From assembly GCF_014651895.1 (NCBI RefSeq), contig NZ_BMXT01000001.1, positions 1,054,001-1,118,000 on the forward strand: DNA of 64,000 bases, in the 5' to 3' direction. The translations under genes were made by a program, and so were the position numbers. The notes beneath the pieces are model-generated. The model was not told the origin of the DNA and ran no database searches. It saw only the letters and a list, made by a program, of their open reading frames with translations. Positions 18,246 to 26,409 of the stretch are shown in pieces (positions within the stretch are counted from its first letter, which is position 1; each line of letters starts with the position of its first letter). Origin of the DNA: Rhodanobacter panaciterrae. GTDB lineage: Bacteria; Pseudomonadota; Gammaproteobacteria; Xanthomonadales; Rhodanobacteraceae.

Positions 18246-18800
18246 ATGAACATCCTCGGCATCTCCGGCAGCCTGCGCGCCGCCTCCTTCAACACCGCCC
18301 TGTTGCACGCCGCGCAGGAACTGGCGCCAGCCGGCATGTCCATCACGATCCATCGACTGCATGACCTGCCGTTGTTCGACCAGGACGTCGAGGAGCAGGG
18401 CGATCCCACATCCGTCGTCGCCCTGAAACAGGCGATCGATCAGGCCGACGGCTTGCTACTGGCTTGCCCTGAATACAACGGCGGCGTCACCGGTGTGCTG
18501 AAGAACGCCATCGACTGGGCATCGCGACCGGGGCGGGATCGCAAGACGGCAGCGCTGGCCGGCAAGATCGTCTGCATCGCCGGCGCCAGCCCCGGCATTA
18601 CCGGCACGGTGCGCGCGCAGGACCAGTTGCGCCTGATCCTGCGCCGCGCCGGCGCACAGACGGAGCCGCAGGGCGAGGTGCTGGTGTTCCAGGCGCATAC
18701 CAAGATCGTCGACGGTCACCTGGCCGACGAGCGCACCCGTGACGCATTGGCTCGCCATCTGCAAAGCTATGCCACCCGGCTCGCCGCCCTGCGTGGCTGA
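18246..18800 (+). CDS. NADPH-dependent FMN reductase family protein
   Basis: Flavodoxin-fold quinone/chromate/azo-reductase type protein (184 aa). FMN phosphate-binding loop at the N-terminus (GISGSLRAASFN), and the family motif PEYNGGVTGVLKNAIDWASRP in the middle. It probably reduces quinones or other electrophiles with NAD(P)H and protects against redox stress. The physiological substrate cannot be told from sequence. It sits between hpt and MTIP in the same direction and is probably co-transcribed. Confidence 0.85.
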   Translation: MNILGISGSLRAASFNTALLHAAQELAPAGMSITIHRLHDLPLFDQDVEEQGDPTSVVALKQAIDQADGLLLACPEYNGGVTGVLKNAIDWASRPGRDRKTAALAGKIVCIAGASPGITGTVRAQDQLRLILRRAGAQTEPQGEVLVFQAHTKIVDGHLADERTRDALARHLQSYATRLAALRG

Positions 18801-18861
18801 GCGCACCACTCCGAACCCCAGCTCTATTGAGAGCATGACCCATCGAGAGCAGGATTGACCC

Positions 18862-19605
18862 GTGAATATTGATCTGGCCGTGATCGGCGGCAGCGGCCTG
18901 TACAACTTGCCCGGCCTTGAGAACGCGTCGCGCCATAGCGTGGACACACCCTACGGCCGCGCGTCCGGCGACGTGGTGATGGGTGACTTCGCGGGCAAGC
19001 GCCTTGCGTTCCTGGCACGCCACGGCGAAAGCCACACCTTGCCGCCGCATCGCGTGAACTACCGCGCCAACCTGTGGGCGCTGCACAGTCTCGGCGCGCG
19101 CCGGGTGATCGGCGTCAATGCGGTCGGTGGTATCCGTGGCGACATGGGGCCGCGGGTGATCGTGGTGCCCGACCAGCTGATCGACTACACCCACGGTCGT
19201 TACACCAGCTTCTGCGATGTCGACGGCGCCGAGGTGAAGCACATCGACTTCAGCGAGCCGTACACCGAGTCGCTGCGTCAGCGCTTGCTGGCAGCAGCAC
19301 GCGCGGCGGACATCGCGGTGATCGGCGGCGGCTGTTACGGCGCCACGCAGGGGCCGCGGCTGGAAACCCGTGCCGAGATCGCCCGCATGAAGCGCGACGG
19401 CTGCGATCTGGTTGGCATGACCGGCATGCCCGAGGCCGCATTGGCGCGCGAGCTGACGCTCGAATACGCGTGTCTGGCGCTGGTCGCGAACTTTGCCGCC
19501 GGTTGCGGCGACGAGGCCGAGATCAGCATCGAGGAAATCTTCGCGCATCTGGCAGCAGCCACCGCCGAAGTGCCGCGCATCCTCGCCGCCATGCTGAAAA
19601 GCTGA
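18862..19605 (+). CDS. S-methyl-5'-thioinosine phosphorylase (MTIP)
   Basis: Purine nucleoside phosphorylase of the MTAP/PNP family (247 aa). Phosphate and ribose motifs include [29 protein letters not shown] and VNAVGGI. The substrate loop [14 protein letters not shown] differs from the MTAP form (TTMPE) and resembles the Pseudomonas aeruginosa MTIP branch, which splits methylthioinosine to hypoxanthine and methylthioribose-1-phosphate. The start is GTG 18862. Placement near nagZ and hpt parallels pseudomonads. MTAP activity remains possible without an assay. Confidence 0.8.
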   Translation: MNIDLAVIGGSGLYNLPGLENASRHSVDTPYGRASGDVVMGDFAGKRLAFLARHGESHTLPPHRVNYRANLWALHSLGARRVIGVNAVGGIRGDMGPRVIVVPDQLIDYTHGRYTSFCDVDGAEVKHIDFSEPYTESLRQRLLAAARAADIAVIGGGCYGATQGPRLETRAEIARMKRDGCDLVGMTGMPEAALARELTLEYACLALVANFAAGCGDEAEISIEEIFAHLAAATAEVPRILAAMLKS

Positions 19606-19762
19606 GCGCGGCGTCCGGCTTTGCATGGCCCAGGTATCTCTCATATTGCGCTGGGCCTTCACATATTGCTACTTTTCGCCAGCCAGGGCGGCGAACCGAG
19701 GGGAGCACGTGGTTCAGCGCGAAGCCTGGCGCACCCATTCCATGGATCCAGAGGTTCGCGCA

Positions 19763-19966
19763 ATGAGTTTCGGTACGGTCAAATGGTTCAACGACGCCAA
19801 GGGTTTCGGCTTCATCTCACCTGAGGACGGCGGGGCGGACGTCTTCGTCCATTTTTCGGCGATCACCAGCAAGGGCTTTCGCAGCCTGCAGGAAGGTCAG
19901 CGCGTGAAGTTCGACATCACCCAGGGCCCGAAGGGCGCCCAGGCGTCGGCGGTCGAAGCCGCCTGA
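19763..19966 (+). CDS. cspA: CspA-family cold shock protein
   Basis: Single cold-shock domain (67 aa) that binds single-stranded RNA or DNA and melts RNA secondary structure. RNP1 (KGFGFI) and RNP2 (DVFVHF) are both perfect. The 157 bases between the MTIP stop and this ATG hold no gene and would form a long leader, as often seen in cold-shock mRNAs. GAGG at 19751-19754 is placed for ATG 19763; an ATG at 19742 is in frame but would add seven untypical residues. A strong intrinsic terminator follows. Confidence 0.94.
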   Translation: MSFGTVKWFNDAKGFGFISPEDGGADVFVHFSAITSKGFRSLQEGQRVKFDITQGPKGAQASAVEAA

Positions 19967-19996
19967 TCAGCCAGGCAGCGTTGTACAGCAAGAATG

Positions 19997-20025
19997 AAAC
20001 CCCGCATCCTGTGCGGGGTTTTTGC
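19997..20025 (+). terminator. Rho-independent terminator after cspA
   Basis: Perfect 10-bp inverted repeat AAACCCCGCA/TGCGGGGTTT around a 5-base loop, followed by a short T-rich run. It starts 30 bases after the cspA stop and is the clearest intrinsic terminator in the window. Confidence 0.9.
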
Positions 20026-20045
20026 TTTGTGAGCTGGAGAAAGTG

Positions 20046-21128
20046 ATGACTGATCGCAGGCGTTTCCTCAAGGCTTCCGTACTGGGCGCTTCCGCTTCGA
20101 TACTGGCCTGGGGCGGCAAGCTGGCCGCCGGACCAATAAACCGAAGTGGCAAGCTGGCCGCCGGACCGGCACCCCGAACGCCGCCAACGACAGTGGCACG
20201 GGTAGTCTCGACCTGGGACTTCGGTATCGCCGCGAACCAGGCGGCATGGACGATCCTCGGCAAGGGCGGCCATGCGCTGGATGCGGTCGAGTTCGGCGTG
20301 CAGGTGCCCGAGTCGGACCTGAAGAATCACAGCGTCGGCAGGGCCGGCTATCCCGATCGCGACGGCCACGTCAGCCTCGACGCCAGCATCATGGATGCCG
20401 ACGGCAACTGCGGTGCGGTCGCCGCCCTCGAACATATCGCCCATCCGATCTCGGTTGCGCGCCGGGTGATGGAGCGCACGCCGCACGTGCTGCTGGTCGG
20501 CGAAGGCGCGTTGCAGTTCGCGCTGGAGCAGGGCTTCAAGAAGGAGGAGTTGCTGACGCCGGAGTCCGAAATGGCCTGGCACGAATGGCTGAAGACGGCG
20601 AAGTACCAACCCTCGATCAACAGCGAAGTGCACGACTACGGCAAGGGCGGCAGCACCGGCATGCCCGGCGGCGCCAACAACCACGACACCATCGGCATGC
20701 TGGCGATCGACGCACAGGGCCGCCTGGCCGGCGCCTGCACCACCAGCGGCATGGCGTGGAAGATGCGCGGCCGCGTCGGCGACAGCCCGATCATCGGCGC
20801 CGGCTTGTACGTGGACGGCGAGATCGGCGGCGCCACCTCCACCGGCGTCGGCGAGGAAGTGATCCGCAACGCCGGCAGCTTCCTCGTGGTCGAGCTGATG
20901 CGCCAGGGACGCACTCCGCACGAAGCCTGCAAGGAAGCGGTGATGCGCATCGTCAAGAAGCGCCGCGAAGCCTCCAAGACCCTGCAGGTCGGCTTCCTGG
21001 CGCTGAACCGCGCGGGCGAAGTCGGCGCGTATGCGATCCAGCACGGCTTCTCCTACGCCGTGTGCGACGCGAAGAAACAGGATGGCCTGATTCCCTCGCA
21101 AAGCGTCTACACCACGAGCTATTCGTGA
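20046..21128 (+). CDS. Exported N4-(beta-N-acetylglucosaminyl)-L-asparaginase
   Basis: Glycosylasparaginase (360 aa), an Ntn hydrolase that cleaves the GlcNAc-Asn link left after glycoprotein degradation. The N-terminus has a twin-arginine motif (DRRRFLKAS), so export is probably through Tat in folded form. The self-cleavage site is NNHDTIGM: cleavage before Thr215 would free the catalytic threonine. The other conserved blocks (SVGRAGYPDRDG, TTSGMAWKMRGRVGDSPIIGAGLY) are present. ATG 20046 is chosen because it starts the Tat signal. The region after the signal carries an in-frame duplication (GKLAAGP twice). Its stop overlaps the cutC start (GTGA). Confidence 0.9.
   Translation: MTDRRRFLKASVLGASASILAWGGKLAAGPINRSGKLAAGPAPRTPPTTVARVVSTWDFGIAANQAAWTILGKGGHALDAVEFGVQVPESDLKNHSVGRAGYPDRDGHVSLDASIMDADGNCGAVAALEHIAHPISVARRVMERTPHVLLVGEGALQFALEQGFKKEELLTPESEMAWHEWLKTAKYQPSINSEVHDYGKGGSTGMPGGANNHDTIGMLAIDAQGRLAGACTTSGMAWKMRGRVGDSPIIGAGLYVDGEIGGATSTGVGEEVIRNAGSFLVVELMRQGRTPHEACKEAVMRIVKKRREASKTLQVGFLALNRAGEVGAYAIQHGFSYAVCDAKKQDGLIPSQSVYTTSYS
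20115..20167 (+). repeat. In-frame direct repeat in the asparaginase leader
   Basis: Two identical 20-base copies (20115-20134 and 20148-20167), 33 bases apart start to start. They encode GKLAAGP twice, separated by INRS, just after the Tat hydrophobic core. The 33-base period keeps the frame, which suggests slippage-type expansion of a tolerant linker. Confidence 0.85.
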
Positions 21129-21853
21129 TACTGGAAATCGCTGCCAACTCGGTCGCGTCCGCACTGGCCGCCCAACAGGGCGGAGCAGGGCGGGTTGAAC
21201 TCTGCACCGCGCTGGAACTGGGCGGCCTCACGCCGTCGCACGCGCAGATCGCGCTGGCGCGCGAGCGCCTGCACATCCCGCTGTACGTGCTGATCCGCCC
21301 ACGTGCCGGCGACTTCCTCTACAGCGACCTCGAATGCGAGGTCATGCAGCGCGACATCGAGAACTGCATGGCGCTGGGCTGCGACGGCGTGGTGTTCGGC
21401 ATGCTCGATGCCGATGGCAAGGTTGACATGCCACGCTGCCGCGCACTGATCGCTGCCACCGGCAACATGGGCGTCACCTTCCATCGCGCCTTCGACCTCA
21501 CGCGTAATTCGCTGTCGTCATTGGACGACCTGATCGAACTCGGTTGCGAACGCGTGCTGACCTCGGGCGGGCAGGCCAGTGCACTGGAGGGAGCCGCGCT
21601 GATTCGTCAATGGGTCGAACGCTCAGCCGGTCGCATCACCGTGATGCCGGGCGCAGGCGTGGACGCGGGAAATATCGGCAAGTTGCGCGAGATCACCGGT
21701 GCGAGCGAGTTCCATGCATCGGCAAAACGCCAGCATCCATCCGGTATGCGATGGCAGCCAGAATTGCTGAAGGACATGCAGGGTGGAGAACTGCGTAGCG
21801 ATGTCGAACAGATACGAAGCATCGCCGCCGCTTTGAACAGCCCGGGACACTGA
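21125..21853 (+). CDS. cutC: CutC family protein
   Basis: TIM-barrel protein (242 aa) of the CutC family, historically linked to copper homeostasis, though a general role in copper handling is not well supported. Motifs include GGAGRVELCTALELGGLTPS, HIPLYVLIRPRAGDF, VTFHRAFD and LTSGGQ, all typical. The GTG start overlaps the asparaginase stop (GTGA), so the two are co-translated. Pairing with glycosylasparaginase suggests a role in sugar or glycan catabolism; this is inference from context. Confidence 0.85.
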   Translation: MILEIAANSVASALAAQQGGAGRVELCTALELGGLTPSHAQIALARERLHIPLYVLIRPRAGDFLYSDLECEVMQRDIENCMALGCDGVVFGMLDADGKVDMPRCRALIAATGNMGVTFHRAFDLTRNSLSSLDDLIELGCERVLTSGGQASALEGAALIRQWVERSAGRITVMPGAGVDAGNIGKLREITGASEFHASAKRQHPSGMRWQPELLKDMQGGELRSDVEQIRSIAAALNSPGH

Positions 21854-21918
21854 GTGCGATCATTTGACTATGCGATCAGGCCGTTTGTCAGGCCGAAGCA
21901 GAAACCGCGGGGTACACG

Positions 21919-22290
21919 ATGAACATGCTGTTGTGGGTGCTGCAGATCCTCGCCGCGCTACTGTACGGATCGTCGGGCGTCATGAAGGTTTTCATGTTCG
22001 ACAAGATCAGCCATGACGTGCCGTCCTTCGGCGCGTTGCCGCGCGGAGCATGGACGACGCTGGGCATCGTGGAACTCGTGTGCACGGTCGGGCTCATCGT
22101 CCCGGCCGCGTTCCATTGGCAACCGCAGCTGACGATCGTGGCTGCCGCGATGCTGGCGGTCGAGAGCCTGGTGTTCGTCGGCGTGCACGTCAAATATCGC
22201 GAGACCACATCGATCATCATGAGCGGCGTGCTGGGCCTCGTCATGGCATTCATCGCGTATGGTCGTCTGGTTCCTACGCCATTCGTGTGA
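21919..22290 (+). CDS. DoxX-like four-helix membrane protein
   Basis: Small inner-membrane protein (123 aa) with four predicted hydrophobic helices. The N-terminal stretch ILAALLYGSSGVMKVF and the LGIVELVCTVGLIVPA segment fit the DoxX/DoxX-like family. Function in most bacteria is unclear; some members belong to oxidoreductase complexes. It is followed by a VOC gene on the same strand. Confidence 0.75.
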   Translation: MNMLLWVLQILAALLYGSSGVMKVFMFDKISHDVPSFGALPRGAWTTLGIVELVCTVGLIVPAAFHWQPQLTIVAAAMLAVESLVFVGVHVKYRETTSIIMSGVLGLVMAFIAYGRLVPTPFV

Positions 22291-22334
22291 ACTCCAGACC
22301 AGACCAGACGTTACACCGAGCAACGGGGATAGCC

Positions 22335-22706
22335 ATGCATAGATGGTATTCAAGACCGGTCCTCTTCGTCAGCGACGTGAATCGTGCGCTGCACTTCTAT
22401 GTCGACATGCTCGGTTTCGAAAAGGCGTGGCACGAAGGCGATGGGCAGGGCAAGGTATGTCAGGTGGCCCGCGCGGGCTGCGAGATCATCCTTTGCGAGG
22501 ATGCTGGACGTAGCGACAAGGCGCGCCTGTTTGTAGAGCTCACTCGCGATGGCATTGTGGATTTCAAGCGCGAAATGGCCGAGCGCTCCATCCCCGGCAA
22601 GAATTCCTGGTGGGGCTACGATGTGATTCAGATTGATGATCCCGATGGCAACGAACTGCTCTTTCCGCTAACGCAAAACGGTGGCGAAACAAGTGATGCG
22701 GCGTAG
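22335..22706 (+). CDS. VOC (glyoxalase/bleomycin-resistance) family protein
   Basis: Protein of 123 aa with the VOC beta-alpha-beta fold: an N-terminal strand (RPVLFVSDVNRALHFYVDMLGF), a central strand and a C-terminal DDPDGNELLFP block carrying the usual acidic metal ligand. Members include glyoxalase I, dioxygenases and antibiotic-binding proteins. No specific activity can be assigned. ATG 22335 is chosen because upstream in-frame sequence lies inside the DoxX gene. A second, divergent VOC gene follows. Confidence 0.8.
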   Translation: MHRWYSRPVLFVSDVNRALHFYVDMLGFEKAWHEGDGQGKVCQVARAGCEIILCEDAGRSDKARLFVELTRDGIVDFKREMAERSIPGKNSWWGYDVIQIDDPDGNELLFPLTQNGGETSDAA

Positions 22707-22781
22707 CTATTCGGTCGGACGGATCACTGCGGTGAGGCCGCAACGAATATCCACACACACATCGACACATAGGAGAGAACC

Positions 22782-23186
22782 GTGAGCAAACAAATATTCG
22801 TCAACCTCCCGGTCGCCGACCTGCCGAAGTCCATTGCCTTCTTCGAGGCACTCGGTTTTTCACGGAACCCGCAGTTCGGCGATGACTCTGGCGCATGCAT
22901 CGTCGTCAGCGACACGATTTTCGTGATGTTGGCCACGCACGCCAGGTTTCGTGAGTTCACGCCCAAAGCCATTTGCGACACGAGCAAGGCCGTCGAGGTT
23001 TTGCTCAACCTCCATTGCGAGAGTCGTGAAGAGGTAGATGGTCTCGTGGCCAAGGCGCTCGCTGCGGGCGGTTCGACCTACGACAAGCCGGAAGATCTGG
23101 GCTTCATGTACTCGCACAGCTTTGTCGACCCGGACGGCCATGGGTGGGGGCTCTTCCACATGAGCGCCATGCTGGCAGAGAAGTGA
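22782..23186 (+). CDS. VOC family protein, possible cassette cargo
   Basis: Second VOC protein (134 aa), with MSKQIFVNLPVADLPKSIAFF at the front and SFVDPDGHGWGLFHM at the end, a type often annotated as glyoxalase/extradiol dioxygenase-like. The start is GTG 22782, preceded by a good AGGAGAG site. It is only loosely similar to the VOC protein just upstream, so this is not a recent tandem copy. An attC-like sequence begins 30 bases after its stop, the position expected for a mobile integron cassette. The gene may therefore have been cassette cargo. Confidence 0.8.
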   Translation: MSKQIFVNLPVADLPKSIAFFEALGFSRNPQFGDDSGACIVVSDTIFVMLATHARFREFTPKAICDTSKAVEVLLNLHCESREEVDGLVAKALAAGGSTYDKPEDLGFMYSHSFVDPDGHGWGLFHMSAMLAEK

Positions 23187-23216
23187 TCCGCGTGGATCAA
23201 ACACGAGACTATGCGG

Positions 23217-23273
23217 GCTAGTCATTCGTTCAAGGCGGGCAGCTTCGGCGCCGCTTAACTCCAGCATTAGTTC
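23217..23273 (+). other. Degenerate attC-like (integron recombination) site 1
   Basis: Contains ATTCGTTCAAGG (L''-like half) and CCGCTTAACTCCAGCATTAG (L'/R'-like half). This is the arrangement of the classical 59-base elements, for example that of aadA cassettes (AATTCGTTCAAG...CTTAACTCAAGCGTTAG). The two halves pair imperfectly (TTCAAGGCGG with CCGCTTAACTC). The R'' box is degraded (GCTAGTC) and the core reads CATTAG, so it may no longer recombine. Confidence 0.55.
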
Positions 23274-23287
23274 TAGGGGATAGTTCG

Positions 23288-23794
23288 ATGCGTTTTGCAA
23301 TTCTGATCGTCGCTGCAGCGACTGCCGTCTTTTCGGTTTCCGTGCTTGCCGCTGGCGAGGGTGACCTCAAGGTGAGCACCTCGCAAATTGTCGGCCTTAC
23401 CAAATTTCTGGAGGAGCAACCACGCAGCGAGCATGCTCCGCCTATTCGCGCATTGATGTACGACTGGGAAGACAAGACAAAAGACGTGGTGGATTACGTG
23501 TGCCCCGGCGTTCTGGCACCTTTGCCAAATGATGGTGTGCCGAACGCACCGGAGTTGCTGGCGCAGTTCATTTTTGGCAGTGCCGCTTTTCAAATCGCAA
23601 ATCCCTCGCAAAAGGGCGCGCTTCAGCCAAGCCAACTGGCTGGTATGCGCAGCATGCTCAAGGTCTATCAGGTACTCCTCGCCAGTGATCCCAAGGCCCG
23701 CATTCCTCGATTCGATGAGCTTCTGGCCAAGGAGGCAGACGGGTCGCTCCCTGCTTATCTTGAACCCGTAGTGACAGCAGAGTGCAAGCAATAG
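23288..23794 (+). CDS. Secreted protein of unknown function, probable cassette gene
   Basis: Protein of 168 aa that I do not recognise. Residues 1-21 are a signal peptide (ILIVAAATAVFSVSVLAAG), so it is probably periplasmic. The mature part is mostly helical, with two cysteines (VDYVCPGVL and the C-terminal TAECKQ) that could form a disulfide. It starts 18 bases after one attC-like site and ends 17 bases before another. This compact layout (short 5' spacer, one ORF, attC) is that of an integron gene cassette. Many cassette genes are orphans like this one. Confidence 0.7.
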   Translation: MRFAILIVAAATAVFSVSVLAAGEGDLKVSTSQIVGLTKFLEEQPRSEHAPPIRALMYDWEDKTKDVVDYVCPGVLAPLPNDGVPNAPELLAQFIFGSAAFQIANPSQKGALQPSQLAGMRSMLKVYQVLLASDPKARIPRFDELLAKEADGSLPAYLEPVVTAECKQ

Positions 23795-23810
23795 CGGGTT
23801 GACCAGGCAA

Positions 23811-23873
23811 GTGCCTGACGCCTCGTTCAAGATGGACGGCTACGCCGTCACCAAAGTCCAGCGTTGGCGCCGC
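23811..23873 (+). other. Degenerate attC-like site 2
   Basis: GCCTGAC (R''-like), then CCTCGTTCAAG (L''), a perfect central hairpin GACGGC-TAC-GCCGTC, then AAAGTCCAGCGTTGG (L'/R'-like). Order and spacing match attC. The R'' box has one change from GCCTAAC and the core reads GTTGGCG rather than GTTRRRY, so it is probably decayed. Confidence 0.5.
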
Positions 23874-23909
23874 GAACTGCATGCGCCGTTTACGACGAAG
23901 TGAGATGAC

Positions 23910-24245
23910 ATGAGCAACGCTAGTGCTGTTTTCTGCGCCATCTATCGCTGGCGCCTGCACCCGGGGGCCGAGCAAGGCTTTATCGAGGCCTGGTCGCGGG
24001 TGACTCCATTGCTGGTGAGCGAACGAGGCTCACTGGGCTCACGTCTGCATCGTGGGCCCGACGATATTTGGTACAGCTACACCCAGTGGCCATCGGCCGA
24101 GGCAAAGGCGGAAGGTCTGGCTCGTCCCTCGGTCGATCCGGAAGCCTGGGCCCAGCTGCGTGAGGCCATTGCCGAAAGCCTGCCGGAAATAATCCTCGAG
24201 CCGGTAGCGGACTTCCTCGTCCCGCTTGCGCATGATGGCGCTTGA
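23910..24245 (+). CDS. Antibiotic biosynthesis monooxygenase (ABM) family protein
   Basis: Protein of 111 aa with the dimeric alpha/beta-barrel ABM fold: FCAIYRWRLHPGAEQGFIEAW at the front, a central GSLGSRLHRGPDDIWYSYTQWPS strand-helix, and a short C-terminal helix. Members include quinone monooxygenases and heme- or stress-related proteins; the substrate here is unknown. It follows the second attC-like site, but no third attC is seen after it. Confidence 0.7.
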   Translation: MSNASAVFCAIYRWRLHPGAEQGFIEAWSRVTPLLVSERGSLGSRLHRGPDDIWYSYTQWPSAEAKAEGLARPSVDPEAWAQLREAIAESLPEIILEPVADFLVPLAHDGA

Positions 24246-24397
24246 GCACCCGGCCTTCCGTAGCAGCAACTGCGATCCCGACCGTTGCCCCCTTTGTGGG
24301 TCCGCCGAGATGACGAACTAAGAAACGAACCACTCGAAGCTCGGTATCGTCTCCGTTTGAACTTCTGAGCGCCAATTCCGTCGGGCAAGTCTCGCGA

Positions 24398-24931
24398 TCA
24401 AGCAGGAACGTACGTCAACCGAATCAGGTCATCGGCGATTAAATCGCTGGCGACCAGGTGGAGCGGCGGCCGGGGGCCGGCGAAGAATGGCGTGCCACCA
24501 CCAAGCACGACGGGGCGGAGGTAGAGTTGATACTCATCGATAAGACCGGCGTCGGTCAGGCTTTGCGCCAGGACTGGTCCGCCAACTTGAATCTCGCCAG
24601 CCAGCTCAGCCTTCAGCCCGCGTATCACCATCTCGAAGTCATCCGAGACAAGGGTGGCGTTGGGGCCAACTGACTTGAGGGAACGCGACACGACCCACTT
24701 CGGCAAGCTTCGCCATGCCACCGCGAAGTCGCGATCCTCCGCGTCCCAATCAGGAAGATCTTCGTCCCAATAACGCATGATCTCGTACATGTGGCGACCG
24801 TAGACGACTCCCGTCAGGCCACGCACCAGCTCGATGAAGTGGCGGAAGGCCGCGAGCGGAGGCGGCCCAAGTTTCATGTGGTCGACGTAGCCATCGAGGG
24901 ACTGGCTCAATCCGTAGACAAGTTTTGCCAT
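24398..24931 (-). CDS. Dihydrofolate-reductase-family protein (RibD C-terminal type)
   Basis: Protein of 177 aa related to the reductase domain of RibD and to DHFR. MAKLVYGLSQSLDGYVDH is the typical first strand, with GVVYGRHMYEIMRYW, the nucleotide-loop region EIQVGGPVLAQSLTDAGLIDEYQL and the C-terminal VLGGGTPFF all clear. Start at 24931 is preceded by GGGAG. These stand-alone proteins are common in accessory DNA and their substrates are mostly unknown. The 150 bases to the ABM gene and the 230 bases to fabV show no gene. Confidence 0.85.
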   Translation of the reverse strand: MAKLVYGLSQSLDGYVDHMKLGPPPLAAFRHFIELVRGLTGVVYGRHMYEIMRYWDEDLPDWDAEDRDFAVAWRSLPKWVVSRSLKSVGPNATLVSDDFEMVIRGLKAELAGEIQVGGPVLAQSLTDAGLIDEYQLYLRPVVLGGGTPFFAGPRPPLHLVASDLIADDLIRLTYVPA

Positions 24932-25162
24932 GCTGCAAATCTCCCTTCCACGTTCTTCAGAATAGCTTGAGCCGACTGTCGCGCGGAGGTGAGGTTGAAC
25001 ACCATCTGCGCGCCGCATCGTCGGTGTGGCCAATAACCCGAGGTCCGTTTCCCCAATCCCGAGATTGAACCTTAGACACTACCCGAAGCTCCCTACGGCA
25101 GCGCATGGCCCCTCAGCTTGGTTAAGATGGCGAATTGCCGAACAGCAGCAGGAGCCACCCGA

Positions 25163-26365
25163 GTGATCATCAAGCCCAAAGTCCGCGGATTCATCTGCAT
25201 CACCGCCCATCCGGTCGGTTGCGAACACAACGTGCTCGACCAGATCAAGGTCACCCAGGCCGCGGGTCATGCGGCAGGCAACGGCCCGAAGCGCGTGCTG
25301 GTGATCGGCGCCTCTACCGGCTACGGCCTGGCCTCGCGCATCACCGCCGCGTTCGGCTATGGCGCGGCCACGCTCGGTGTGTTCTTCGAGAAGCCCAGCA
25401 GCGCGGAGAAGACCGGCACCGCCGGCTGGTACAACTCCGCCGCGTTCGACAAGGCGGCCAAGCAGGCCGGCCTGTACAGCAAGTCGATCAACGGCGACGC
25501 GTTCGCCAACGAAACCCGCGCCCGCGCGATCGAGATCATCAAGAACGAAATGGGCGGCCCGATCGACCTGGTGGTCTATTCGCTGGCCTCGCCCGTGCGC
25601 AAGCTGCCGGACACCGGCGAAGTGGTGCGCTCGGCGCTCAAGACCATCGGCCAGCCGTTCACCAACACCTCGGTCGACACCAACAAGGACACCGTGATCG
25701 AGGCCACCATCGAGCCGGCCACCGAGCAGGAAATCAAGGACACCGTCACCGTCATGGGCGGCGAGGACTGGGCGCTGTGGATCGACGCGCTGAGCGCCGC
25801 CGGCGTGCTGGCCGAGCACGCCAAGACCGTCGCCTACAGCTACATCGGCACCGAGATCACCTGGCCGATGTACTGGCACGGCACCCTGGGCCAGGCCAAG
25901 CAGCACCTCGACAACACCGCCAAGCAACTGCGCAGCCGCCACCCCGGCCTCGACGCCTACGTCGGCGTGATGAAGTCCGTCGTCACCCAGGCCAGCGCCG
26001 CCATCCCGGTGATCCCGCTGTACGTGTCCATCGCCTTCAAGATCATGAAGGAGAAAGGCATCCATGAAGGCCCGATCGAACAAGCCAACCGCCTGTTCCA
26101 CGATCGCCTCTACCGCGCCGACGGCGCCCCCGCACCCACCGACGACGAAGGCCGCCTGCGCCTGGACGACTGGGAACTGCGCGACGACGTGCAGATCCCC
26201 TGCAAGACCCTCTGGCCCACCGTCACCACCGAAAACCTCAAGCAGATCACCGACTACGCCGGCTACAAGCACGAGTTCCTGCAGCTGTTCGGGTTTGATC
26301 GGGCGGACGTGGACTATGACGCCGAGGTGGACGCGGATCGGCGGTTTGATTGCATCGAACTTTGA
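25163..26365 (+). CDS. fabV: Trans-2-enoyl-ACP/CoA reductase FabV
   Basis: NADH-dependent enoyl reductase (400 aa) that completes each fatty-acid elongation cycle. GTG 25163 gives the family N-terminus [17 protein letters not shown] and has AGGAG upstream. The nucleotide-binding segment ([16 protein letters not shown]) and the FabV active site Y-x8-K ([10 protein letters not shown]) are intact. FabV enzymes are known to be insensitive to triclosan, so this gene would give intrinsic tolerance if expressed. No other enoyl reductase gene is in the window. Confidence 0.95.
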   Translation: MIIKPKVRGFICITAHPVGCEHNVLDQIKVTQAAGHAAGNGPKRVLVIGASTGYGLASRITAAFGYGAATLGVFFEKPSSAEKTGTAGWYNSAAFDKAAKQAGLYSKSINGDAFANETRARAIEIIKNEMGGPIDLVVYSLASPVRKLPDTGEVVRSALKTIGQPFTNTSVDTNKDTVIEATIEPATEQEIKDTVTVMGGEDWALWIDALSAAGVLAEHAKTVAYSYIGTEITWPMYWHGTLGQAKQHLDNTAKQLRSRHPGLDAYVGVMKSVVTQASAAIPVIPLYVSIAFKIMKEKGIHEGPIEQANRLFHDRLYRADGAPAPTDDEGRLRLDDWELRDDVQIPCKTLWPTVTTENLKQITDYAGYKHEFLQLFGFDRADVDYDAEVDADRRFDCIEL

Positions 26366-26409
26366 TATCGCGCAAGTCGCCGTCGTAGCTACGTAGCTGA
26401 GGAGGAAAC

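Noticed and set aside
22707-22781. Possible third attC-like site before the second VOC gene
   Set aside because: Some ATTCGGTC similarity, but no paired TTAACTCCAGC half or core site; cannot be supported.
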